Below, in pieces: positions 1 through 5,262 of a stretch of DNA of 5,843 nt. Both the position numbers and the translations under genes were made by a program. Every line of letters starts with the position of its first letter. The first letter of the stretch is position 1. The notes under the pieces were generated by a model. That model had not been told where the DNA came from. It did no database searches and was given only the letters and a program-made list of their open reading frames with translations. Source of the DNA: an uncultured beta proteobacterium (lineage in GTDB: Bacteria > Pseudomonadota > Gammaproteobacteria > Burkholderiales > Rhodocyclaceae); the NCBI GenBank assembly GCA_903916205.1, contig CAIWVX010000230.1, positions 1 to 5,843 on the forward strand. Direction: 5' to 3'.

Positions 1-248
1 GATAAGCCTTCGATCAAATCAACATCGGGTTTGTCCATGCGCTGTAAAAACTGGCGAGCATAAGCCGACAAGGATTCAACGTAACGGCGTTGCCCTTCGG
101 CGTAAAGCGTGTCAAAGGCCAGCGAAGATTTGCCCGAACCAGAAAGCCCCGTAATGACGATTAACCGATTGCGCGGCAAGTCAAGATTGATGTTTTTTAG
201 ATTGTGTGTGCGAGCACCACGAATACGTATTTCTTTAAATTCTTCCAT
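1..248 (-). CDS. uvrA: UvrA, excinuclease ABC subunit A (N-terminal fragment, cut by window edge)
   Basis: UvrA is the damage-sensing ATPase of nucleotide excision repair; as a dimer it loads UvrB onto damaged DNA in the cytoplasm. Only the first 82 residues are visible, running off the left edge. They contain the family-typical opening [14 protein letters not shown] (residues 7-20), the Walker A motif GLSGSGKSS (residues 34-42), and the conserved stretch [20 protein letters not shown] that follows it in UvrA proteins. The ATG at 248 is chosen because no alternative in-frame start lies just upstream and because the N-terminus matches the usual UvrA start. The ribosome binding site is weak: the nearest AGG is about 12 bases away. 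The gene is divergent from the exporter gene that starts at 368, an arrangement I recall from several gamma- and betaproteobacteria. No convincing LexA box is seen upstream. Confidence 0.97.
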   Translation of the reverse strand, partial: MEEFKEIRIRGARTHNLKNINLDLPRNRLIVITGLSGSGKSSLAFDTLYAEGQRRYVESLSAYARQFLQRMDKPDVDLIEGL

Positions 249-367
249 TGGGGAGGGTAACCTGAGGGGGAATGCAAACCTGTTAATATACTGACATGCG
301 TCGGCAGATAAGACCGTTCTAGGCGCTTCTTGTTCCGCAAACCCCCTTGTTTTCTGGTATCCCTCGA
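249..367. promoter_or_regulatory. Divergent uvrA / exporter promoter region
   Basis: These 119 bases separate two divergent start codons and must contain both promoters unless the exporter is transcribed in another way. The only clear core element is an AT-rich patch at 283-290. On the minus strand it reads TATATT (290-285), a 5/6 match to a sigma70 -10 box, which would place a uvrA transcript start about 30 bases before its ATG. No good -35 hexamer lies 16-18 bases upstream of it. I could not identify a matching promoter for the plus strand. Assignment is by position and one hexamer only. Confidence 0.35.
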
Positions 368-1561
368 ATGTTATCCCCAAATAATGACCACCTAACTTCA
401 GATGAACGCCGTACCGGTGTGGCGCTGGCTTCCATTTTTGCCTTGCGTATGCTGGGACTATTTCTCATCTTGCCGGTGTTTTCTATCTATGCTTCGGAAC
501 TTCCCTCAGGCAACGATATGGCACTTGTCGGTCTGGCACTCGGTGCCTATGGTTTGACGCAGACTTTTTTGCAGATCGCTTACGGGGCCGCTTCGGATCG
601 TTTTGGGCGTAAACCAGTGATCGTTTTCGGATTGGTGTTATTCGCCCTCGGTAGTTTTGTTGCGGCGGCGTCGCACGATATTTACGGTGTCATTGGTGGG
701 CGGATTCTTCAAGGGGCCGGAGCTATATCGGCGGCAGTAACGGCACTTGCTGCTGATCTTACGCGTGATCAGCACCTAACCAAGGTGATGGCTATGATCG
801 GCTCATCAATCGCCCTAGCGTTCGCTTTGTCGATGGTGGCGTCCCCCGTGCTGTATGCGTTGATCGGTATGTCTGGAATTTTCGCGCTAACCGGCGTGCT
901 TTCGCTTCTGGCGATTATTGTCGTACTCAACGTCGTGCCCGCCGCACCGTCCATTCCGCGCCAACCGGGCTGGCGCAGTTTTGTTGAGGTGCTGGTTCAT
1001 CCTCAATTGTTACGTATGAATTTCGGGGTGTTTACCCTGCACATTATCCAAACAGCGATGTGGGTTTTGCTCCCGTCATTGCTGGTCAAAATCGGCGGGC
1101 TACCGGTCGCTCAGCATTGGAAGGTGTATCTGCCCGCCGTCTTACTTTCTTTTGTCGTCATGGTGCCCGCCATCATCGCCGCCGAAAAATACGGCAAAAT
1201 GAAATTGATATTCAATTCAGCGATTGCCTTGCTGCTCATCGTCCAATTAGGATTCGCTTTTTTTGGCGAGAGCCTGTACGGCTTGTCCTTCTGGTTGCTG
1301 CTTTTCTTCATCACGTTCAATGTACTTGAAGCGACCCTGCCCTCGCTCATCTCACGCATTGCCCCCCCTCACGCCAAGGGCGCAGCGCTTGGGATTTATA
1401 ACACCAGTCAGTCGATTGGGCTTTTTCTAGGTGGCGTTTTTGGCGGAATGCTGGCGCAAAGCGCCGGGACACTTGCGGTTTGGTTGGTATGTTCCGTTCT
1501 AGCGCTGATCTGGCTTGGCGTCGGCCTGACCATGACGATACCGCCTCCGAGAAGGCAGTAG
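368..1561 (+). CDS. YajR-like major facilitator superfamily exporter, without YAM domain
   Basis: This is an inner-membrane 12-helix transporter of the drug:H+ antiporter type, 397 residues from the ATG at 368. Hydrophobic segments lie near residues 18-42, 53-73, 82-102, 107-130, 142-164, 169-190, 217-240, 252-272, 279-300, 304-326, 340-365 and 367-390. Motif A ([11 protein letters not shown], residues 73-83) is intact, and the family motif [10 protein letters not shown] (111-120) follows in helix 4. Stretches such as [17 protein letters not shown] and LPSLIS resemble E. coli YajR, which I recall from memory. YajR carries a C-terminal YAM domain of roughly 65 residues; this protein stops right after helix 12. 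The substrate is unknown. The longest reading frame begins with TTG at 347, but ATG 368 gives an N-terminus of family-like length. Neither start has a good ribosome binding site. It is the only plus-strand gene in the window. Confidence 0.9.
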   Translation: MLSPNNDHLTSDERRTGVALASIFALRMLGLFLILPVFSIYASELPSGNDMALVGLALGAYGLTQTFLQIAYGAASDRFGRKPVIVFGLVLFALGSFVAAASHDIYGVIGGRILQGAGAISAAVTALAADLTRDQHLTKVMAMIGSSIALAFALSMVASPVLYALIGMSGIFALTGVLSLLAIIVVLNVVPAAPSIPRQPGWRSFVEVLVHPQLLRMNFGVFTLHIIQTAMWVLLPSLLVKIGGLPVAQHWKVYLPAVLLSFVVMVPAIIAAEKYGKMKLIFNSAIALLLIVQLGFAFFGESLYGLSFWLLLFFITFNVLEATLPSLISRIAPPHAKGAALGIYNTSQSIGLFLGGVFGGMLAQSAGTLAVWLVCSVLALIWLGVGLTMTIPPPRRQ

Positions 1562-1762
1562 CCCTCGGCATAACACTTTGTCCCAGATTATTCGTAACGA
1601 CTTAGCCTCCCAAGCCCGCACGCAACCAAGAGGTTCCTGAAGAAACATGAGGTGAGGAATCAGTTTTGAAGGCGTGTTGAGCCTGACTCACATCGATAGC
1701 GTCGCCAGACAATCGGCGAGAAGGAAATAAACACGGACGTCTCGCCGCTTCATTCACATCGT
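1562..1762. other. Convergent intergenic gap without a gene
   Basis: These 201 bases lie between the 3' ends of the exporter gene (plus strand) and the HDOD gene (minus strand). No reading frame with coding character is seen. In several gamma- and betaproteobacteria that I recall, ssb follows this exporter gene, but nothing here resembles an SSB start or remnant. The right part contains competing inverted repeats, listed separately, which may end transcription from one or both sides. Confidence 0.6.
1702..1747. terminator. Possible convergent terminator hairpins
   Basis: A perfect 8-bp inverted repeat, CGGCGAGA at 1714-1721 and TCTCGCCG at 1740-1747, encloses an 18-base loop. The left arm can alternatively pair with TCGCC at 1702-1706 (partner GGCGA, 1715-1719), so the two hairpins exclude each other. 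The structure lies 16 bases beyond the HDOD stop codon and about 140 bases beyond the exporter stop. No run of T follows on either strand, so intrinsic termination is doubtful; it could mark a Rho-dependent end or an RNA 3'-end barrier. Confidence 0.3.
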
Positions 1763-2641
1763 TCAAGGCTCTTCAATAACGGTGACAACACATTGACGCA
1801 ATTCATCTAGCTCGCTATGCGAAATTCCAATGAAACTCAAGGCTTTTTCAAAGAGTTCAACACCGACTTCGAGATCAACTTCGCCTAACGATTCGGTGGC
1901 CAGGTGCTCGGCAATTTGGGTTACTGCGATGAGTGACAAGGCGCTACCCGGCAAGGTTTGGTCTGGCAGTTCATAGGCATCCGGTGCGTGGTGAAAGCGA
2001 ATGGCCAATCCAAGAACGGGGGGTAAGCCCCAATTTCTGAGCATGAGAGAACCAATGATTTCATGGGTGCATGGAAAGTATTCGCTTTCGGCGGCCATGA
2101 GCATTTGCCCTTTGACTTTTGACGCCTCGACAACCCCTGCGTAGTCGTTGAAGCGTTTCACCATCATGGGGATACCGGCGTCATGAAAAAGGGCAAAGGT
2201 GTAGGCCGCATCTTGCGAAATTCCGAACTGACGTCGGGCGATCAACGCCGCGATGAGTGCCGTTTTTGTAGCGCGTCGCCAGAAAGAATCAAGCCAAGCC
2301 TCATGTAACCCATCAACGGATGAGCGTAAAGCGACGGCAATCACGATGGATGAAACCGCTTTAGTCCCCAAGCGTTCCACCGCGTGACGAACCGTTGAAA
2401 CCGGCTCTCTCGATCGGTACAGAACGGAATTTGCAAGTTTCAGCGCAGCGGCTGACATACTCGGGGCGGCGGAGATTAGATTGACCAATACGCGCAGATC
2501 AGGATCCTCTTTTCGCGTCTCTGCCAAGGCTTTCTTGACTATATCGGGGCACGTCGGAAAGTCTATCGAAGAAAGAACTTTTTCAAGATCCTCGGGCGCT
2601 AATGCGCTGCTTTTCGGGTCGTTCACGTCATGACTGAGCAT
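1763..2641 (-). CDS. Stand-alone HDOD-domain protein (signalling, function unknown)
   Basis: A 292-residue soluble protein made almost entirely of one HDOD domain (about residues 20-225), a relative of the HD phosphohydrolase fold found in bacterial signalling and regulatory proteins. Landmarks are the N-terminal helix pair around FPTCPDIVKKAL (28-39), the segment AAALKLANSVLYRSREPVSTVRHAVERLG (64-92), the His-Asp pair in ALFHDAGIP (H153, D154), H193 in CTHEIIG, then NWGLPPVLGLAIRFHHAP (203-220) with the paired His 217-218. No receiver, GGDEF, EAL or membrane segment is present. Many HDOD proteins have lost metal-binding residues and act as scaffolds; here an HD pair and three further His residues remain, so catalysis cannot be excluded from sequence alone. 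The start is well supported: GAAGGGGA lies just upstream of the ATG. It is monocistronic by layout, with a 3' end facing the exporter gene. Its partner or signal is not evident from the neighbours. Confidence 0.85.
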   Translation of the reverse strand: MLSHDVNDPKSSALAPEDLEKVLSSIDFPTCPDIVKKALAETRKEDPDLRVLVNLISAAPSMSAAALKLANSVLYRSREPVSTVRHAVERLGTKAVSSIVIAVALRSSVDGLHEAWLDSFWRRATKTALIAALIARRQFGISQDAAYTFALFHDAGIPMMVKRFNDYAGVVEASKVKGQMLMAAESEYFPCTHEIIGSLMLRNWGLPPVLGLAIRFHHAPDAYELPDQTLPGSALSLIAVTQIAEHLATESLGEVDLEVGVELFEKALSFIGISHSELDELRQCVVTVIEEP

Positions 2642-2673
2642 AATTTCCCCTTCGTTTATCGGTTGTTGATTAA

Positions 2674-2702
2674 ATTATAAATTAACACGGGCAAACATTC
2701 TC
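2674..2702 (-). promoter_or_regulatory. Candidate promoter of the HDOD gene
   Basis: A perfect -10 hexamer TATAAT is read on the minus strand at 2679-2674, inside an AT-rich stretch (2667-2686). It would start transcription near 2667, leaving a short leader of about 26 bases before the ATG at 2641. The hexamer at the expected -35 position (2702-2697, GAGAAT) is poor, so the promoter may be weak or activator-dependent. The site lies between the ilvN 3' hairpin and the HDOD gene, which supports separate transcription of the two. Confidence 0.5.
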
Positions 2703-2780
2703 ATTGAGCGACCGAAGGACTCAAAGACGGTCAAAAACCACTATGTTCACGCGTGCTCAGGTGAGAAGCCAGTTGTACCC

Positions 2781-2821
2781 GTTGCGCAGGCCGGTGTTTT
2801 GCGGGTACCGGCCTGCGCAAC
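2781..2821 (-). terminator. Very stable hairpin at the ilvN 3' end
   Basis: A perfect 15-bp inverted repeat (arms 2781-2795 and 2807-2821, GC-rich, 11-base loop) begins two bases after the ilvN stop codon. Its place at the end of the ilvBN operon suggests an operon terminator or a 3' barrier against exonucleases. On the minus strand the bases following the hairpin are GGGTACAACT, not a U-tract, so it is not a textbook intrinsic terminator. A 7-bp alternative pairing (GTACCCG 2775-2781 with CGGGTAC 2802-2808) overlaps the main stem. Confidence 0.6.
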
Positions 2822-2823
2822 GC

Positions 2824-3132
2824 TTAGTGGAAGAATTCTTCCAGTCGTTCAAACACCTCATGTTCTGCGCCATGTCGACGTACGGCGAGCACGTCTTCGA
2901 GCTTCATGACTTGTTTTACCATCTGTTCAAGACGCGCGTCTTCATTGACCATCAGCCAGATGCGGCTGGTCGCGCCAGTCCCCACTGGCATACAAAGTAT
3001 GCCTTCGACGTTGTAGGCGCGGCGCGAAAACATACCCACGACGTGCGACATTACGCCGGCATGGTTATTGACATCAAGCTCAAGTACAGTGCGGGTAATC
3101 GCTCGGTTTTCCGATTTGTTTATGGTATTCAC
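2824..3132 (-). CDS. ilvN: IlvN, acetohydroxyacid synthase I regulatory (small) subunit
   Basis: This is the regulatory subunit of AHAS, which activates IlvB and confers feedback inhibition by valine in the branched-chain amino acid pathway. It has 102 residues from GTG 3132 and consists of a single ACT domain (about residues 14-86). Its length and sequence (ARRAFNVEGILC-like SRRAYNVEGILCMP, then IWLMVN and RLEQMVKQV) match the short E. coli IlvN (96 residues, recalled) rather than the longer IlvH. N23 and G26 of NNHAGVM, and N41 of AYNVEG, align with residues implicated in valine binding in IlvH, so valine sensitivity is expected (inference). Start choice: the longest frame begins with TTG at 3138, but GGAGG directly abuts that codon, whereas GTG 3132 sits six bases from it. 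With GTG, the gene begins two bases after the ilvB stop codon, so the pair is translationally close-coupled. Confidence 0.93.
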   Translation of the reverse strand: MNTINKSENRAITRTVLELDVNNHAGVMSHVVGMFSRRAYNVEGILCMPVGTGATSRIWLMVNEDARLEQMVKQVMKLEDVLAVRRHGAEHEVFERLEEFFH

Positions 3133-3134
3133 GC

Positions 3135-4817
3135 TCAACCTCCAATCATGTCTTTGTTTGCTGCACCGGGTGCAACCATCGGTAATACTTGCTCGCGCAT
3201 GTCAATACTGGCATGGATCAGCATCGGCCCACGGGTAGCAAACGCTTTGTTTAGTGCGGCGACAGGGTCGCTGACATTATCTAGGTCAAGCGTCTTCCAG
3301 CCGAAGCCTTCGGCGACTTTGATAAAGTCGGGCATTCCCTTGAATTTTGATGAGAAAACCCGATTGCCATAAAACATGGTTTGCTGTTGAACGACTAGAC
3401 CGAGTGAGCTGTTATTCATCAACACCACTTTGACATTCACCTCTTCTTCTGCCGCCGTGGCAAATTCCTGTATGTTCATCAAAATGCTGCCATCGCCAGT
3501 GAAGCAGACCACGGTGCGCTGCGGTTCGGCGAGTGCTGCGCCAATCGCTGCCGGTAAGCCAAAACCCATGGTTCCGAGTCCGCCGGAAGTCAACCACTGG
3601 CGTGGTCGACGCAAGGGATACGCCTGAGCTACCCACATCTGGTGCTGACCGACATCGGTGGTGATGGTCGCTTCGTCATCGAGACAATCCGCCACGGCGC
3701 GGATCAGCCCGTAATGTGTGCGCGGGTCGTCAATGCCCGGCATCCGTAGCGGATGATCGCGCTTGAGTTCGGCCACCCGCGATAACCAAGGCTCGCGCAA
3801 ACGGATCTTGACCTGCGGGGTAAGCCGTTCAAGCACCGACTTGACGTCCCCCTTAATCCCCACATGGGCGGTCTTGATCTTGTCGAGTTCAGATGGATCA
3901 ATGTCGATGTGGATGATCTTTGCCTGCGGACAAAAGGCCGCTACCTTGCCCGTCGCACGGTCGTCAAAACGAGCGCCGATGGCAATTAATAGATCGCATT
4001 CATCCATCGCTAGATTGGTGCAGCGCGCACCGTGCATGCCCAGCATCCCCAGCGAAAGCGGATGATCGACAGGCATCGCACCGAGCGCCATTAAAGTCAT
4101 CACGCTCGGCAGACTGGCTTTTTCGGCAAATTCGGTCGTTAGCGCGGAGGCGCCTGAATAAATCACACCACCGCCGAGATAGAGCATCGGGCGTTCCGCC
4201 GCATTGATCATTGCCGCCGCTTCGGCAATCAACGCGCCATCCGGCTCCGGTGCAGGATCAGCCACACCGGGTTCGGGCCAAGTGCTCACCTCAACCTTCT
4301 GCATCAACACATCCTTGGGAATATCGATGACCACGGGGCCGGGGCGTCCGGAAATCGCGAGTCGGAAGGCACGCGGAATAACATCAAGCAACTCCTCGGC
4401 AGCTCCAACAAGAAAGTTGTGCTTGGTGATCGGAATGGTCAACCCATAGGTGTCGACTTCCTGAAAGGCATCGGTTCCGATCAGCGACGAGGGCACCTGA
4501 CCGGTAATCGCCACCAGCGGAATCGAATCGAGTTTGGCATCAGCAATGGCGGTCAACAGGTTGGTGGCACCGGGGCCAGAAGACGCAATACAGACGGCGA
4601 CCTCACCGCTAGCGCGGGCCATGCCCTGCGCCATAAAACCTCCGCCTTGTTCGTGGCGCGCCAGAATATTGTCGATTAGCGTCGACTGCGACAAGGCGTC
4701 GTAAAACGGTAAAATCGGGCCGCCAGGAATGCCAGCGACGCGTCGTACGCCCTGCCTTTCCAGCAGACGCACCGCAATCTGTGCGCCATTGAGGGTTTCG
4801 GTTTTAGGACTGGACAT
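3135..4817 (-). CDS. ilvB: IlvB, acetohydroxyacid synthase I catalytic (large) subunit
   Basis: This cytoplasmic ThDP- and FAD-dependent enzyme condenses two pyruvates to 2-acetolactate (valine and leucine path) or pyruvate with 2-ketobutyrate (isoleucine path). From ATG 4817 it has 560 residues, close to the 562 I recall for E. coli IlvB. N-terminal ThDP domain: GIPGG (29-33), catalytic Glu 56 in RHEQGGG, SGPGATN (80-86), TGQVP (105-109), GTDAFQE (114-120). Central domain: LYLGGG (212-217), GARFDDR (281-287). C-terminal ThDP domain: TTDVGQHQMW (386-395), the cofactor motif GDGS at 441-444 with Asn pair 468-469. The segment LGLVVQQQTMFY (472-483) has Gln 478 where AHAS II/III-type enzymes have Trp, as in isozyme I. 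The longest frame starts at ATG 4823, but AAAGGAG abuts that codon and is six bases from ATG 4817, so the latter is preferred. It is followed closely by ilvN and preceded by an attenuator leader. Confidence 0.97.
   Translation of the reverse strand: MSSPKTETLNGAQIAVRLLERQGVRRVAGIPGGPILPFYDALSQSTLIDNILARHEQGGGFMAQGMARASGEVAVCIASSGPGATNLLTAIADAKLDSIPLVAITGQVPSSLIGTDAFQEVDTYGLTIPITKHNFLVGAAEELLDVIPRAFRLAISGRPGPVVIDIPKDVLMQKVEVSTWPEPGVADPAPEPDGALIAEAAAMINAAERPMLYLGGGVIYSGASALTTEFAEKASLPSVMTLMALGAMPVDHPLSLGMLGMHGARCTNLAMDECDLLIAIGARFDDRATGKVAAFCPQAKIIHIDIDPSELDKIKTAHVGIKGDVKSVLERLTPQVKIRLREPWLSRVAELKRDHPLRMPGIDDPRTHYGLIRAVADCLDDEATITTDVGQHQMWVAQAYPLRRPRQWLTSGGLGTMGFGLPAAIGAALAEPQRTVVCFTGDGSILMNIQEFATAAEEEVNVKVVLMNNSSLGLVVQQQTMFYGNRVFSSKFKGMPDFIKVAEGFGWKTLDLDNVSDPVAALNKAFATRGPMLIHASIDMREQVLPMVAPGAANKDMIGG
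3139..3143 (-). promoter_or_regulatory. ilvN ribosome binding site (decides the start)
   Basis: GGAGG on the minus strand lies inside the last codons of ilvB. Its 3' edge is directly next to the TTG at 3138 but six bases from the GTG at 3132, so it favours the GTG start. Confidence 0.75.
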
Positions 4818-4823
4818 AGACAT

Positions 4824-4830
4824 CTCCTTT
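4824..4830 (-). promoter_or_regulatory. ilvB ribosome binding site (decides the start)
   Basis: AAAGGAG on the minus strand touches the ATG at 4823 directly, which is too close for initiation, and lies six bases before the second ATG at 4817, an ideal spacing. It therefore supports the shorter, 560-residue product. Confidence 0.8.
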
Positions 4831-4867
4831 GCAGAACTGCGGTTAGCGGCTTGGCCGGTCGGTGGTT

Positions 4868-4908
4868 AAAAATAAAAACCCCCGCTCGGTTTGCACCGGC
4901 GGGGGTTT
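4868..4908 (-). terminator. Attenuator terminator of the ilvBN leader
   Basis: On the minus strand AAACCCCCGC (4908-4899) and CGGT (4898-4895) pair with ACCG (4890-4887) and GCGGGGGTTT (4885-4876). This gives a 14-bp, strongly GC-rich stem with one bulged A and a GCAA tetraloop, followed by the T-rich tail TTTTTATTTTT (4878-4868). It is a textbook intrinsic terminator. It points toward ilvB, with roughly 50 bases left before the start codon, and lies about 28 bases beyond the leader-peptide stop, so it must be conditional for ilvB to be expressed from the upstream promoter. Confidence 0.93.
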
Positions 4909-4999
4909 GGAATTTTCAGTCGTTTTACACGTTGACTTATTTTCTTCCTGCCCTCGACGGTGCGCTCGGTACCACGCTCACTGCCTTTACTACGCGCAC
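4893..4999 (-). promoter_or_regulatory. Attenuator switch: protector and antiterminator pairing segments
   Basis: Three RNA segments can form exclusive pairs. Segment 1, GTGCGC (4999-4994), lies within the Val/Arg codons of the leader peptide. Segment 2, GCGCACCGTCGAGGG (4965-4951), lies near the end of the leader peptide. Segment 3, CCCCCGCCGGTGC (4905-4893), is the ascending arm and loop of the terminator. Segments 1 and 2 share a 6-bp perfect helix (protector). Segments 2 and 3 are complementary at 11 of 13 positions (antiterminator), which would destroy the terminator. A ribosome stalled on the valine codons would cover segment 1 and free segment 2, allowing read-through into ilvB. A ribosome that finishes the leader would let the 1:2 helix and the terminator form. 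The pairings are seen; the mechanism is inferred from known amino-acid biosynthetic attenuators. Confidence 0.8.
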
Positions 5000-5062
5000 T
5001 ACCGGCACGACACCGTTTTTAATGACAAGCGCCAAGGTGGCTATCGCTAGCGCGATAAGCAT
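4937..5062 (-). CDS. ilvBN leader peptide (ivbL-like), valine-rich
   Basis: A 41-residue reading frame ends 28 bases before the attenuator terminator. Residues 18-31 are VVPVVRVVKAVSVV, nine valines in fourteen positions, followed by PSAPSRAGRK and a TAA stop. This recalls E. coli IvbL, whose Val/Leu-rich translation controls ilvBN attenuation. Its role would be to report charged valine tRNA through ribosome stalling rather than to act as a protein. The N-terminal half, MLIALAIATLALVI, is also rich in Leu and Ile and is hydrophobic enough to span a membrane, which is unusual for such leaders. In all, 17 of 41 residues are branched-chain. The start is uncertain: ATG 5062 and ATG 5092 (51 residues) are both in frame and neither has a good ribosome binding site. 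Both fit downstream of the candidate promoters. The position of the stop and of the valine codons relative to the pairing segments is what an attenuator needs. Confidence 0.8.
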   Translation of the reverse strand: MLIALAIATLALVIKNGVVPVVRVVKAVSVVPSAPSRAGRK

Positions 5063-5113
5063 TCCCAAAGCGGAGGCATCAAATGAAGACATGGTCGTCA
5101 AGCCAAAAATAAA

Positions 5114-5155
5114 AATGTAAGGCGTGATTAGAAACGAGATCAAAGAAAAAAACAA
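5114..5155 (-). promoter_or_regulatory. Candidate ilvBN leader promoter(s)
   Basis: Two overlapping sigma70-like arrangements are visible on the minus strand. The first has TTGTTT (5155-5150) and TCTAAT (5132-5127) with a 17-base spacer, a 5/6 match at -10, and a predicted start near 5120. The second has TTGATC (5143-5138) and TACATT (5119-5114) with an 18-base spacer and 4/6 at each box, predicted to start near 5107. Each scores 8 of 12 overall, so I cannot choose. Either would place the leader-peptide codons and the whole attenuator in the transcript. AT-rich repeats directly upstream could act as an UP element or binding site. Confidence 0.5.
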
Positions 5156-5158
5156 GCG

Positions 5159-5185
5159 GCGGATTTAAATTTGCGGATTTAAATT
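5159..5185. repeat. 13-bp tandem direct repeat upstream of the ilvBN promoter
   Basis: GCGGATTTAAATT occurs at 5159-5171 and again at 5173-5185, separated by one base (14-base period). Each copy contains the palindrome ATTTAAAT. The first copy ends four bases upstream of the distal -35 candidate, a position typical of UP elements or activator sites. The surrounding 5186-5262, up to the yicC stop, holds no gene and no clear hairpin terminator; it contains a T6 run on the minus strand (5218-5213) without a convincing stem. Confidence 0.7.
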
Positions 5186-5262
5186 AATGTGCCGAATAGA
5201 CTTCGAGCAGAGAAAAAAGACGGCCAAACCTATCGTGCGACGGTGTGAGTTGGGGTGAAATG

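Noticed and set aside
281..300. Possible LexA (SOS) box before uvrA
   Set aside because: One half-site (ACAG on the minus strand, 284-281) is present, but the other half does not match CTGT at the required 8-base spacing.
2710..2732. Inverted repeat GACCG / CGGTC between ilvN and the HDOD gene
   Set aside because: The stem is only 5 bp with a 13-base loop and no T-tract in the useful direction on the minus strand; it is expected by chance.
2824..3132. Calling the small subunit ilvH (isozyme III type)
   Set aside because: The length of about 100 residues, the single ACT domain and the NVEGILC and IWLMVN stretches fit IlvN, and the partner is an isozyme I-type IlvB.
2704..3372. A 222-codon plus-strand reading frame
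   Set aside because: It lies mostly antisense to ilvN and the ilvB 3' end, shows no recognisable protein family, and its open frame follows from codon use of the real genes on the other strand.
4851..5120. An 89-codon plus-strand reading frame over the ilvBN leader
   Set aside because: It is the mirror of the attenuator and the leader peptide; it runs through the terminator stem and has no protein-like composition or plausible start context.
4937..5155. A 72-codon version of the leader peptide starting at TTG 5155
   Set aside because: Its start would overlap the distal -35 box and lie upstream of both predicted transcript starts; the ATG starts at 5092 or 5062 are more plausible.
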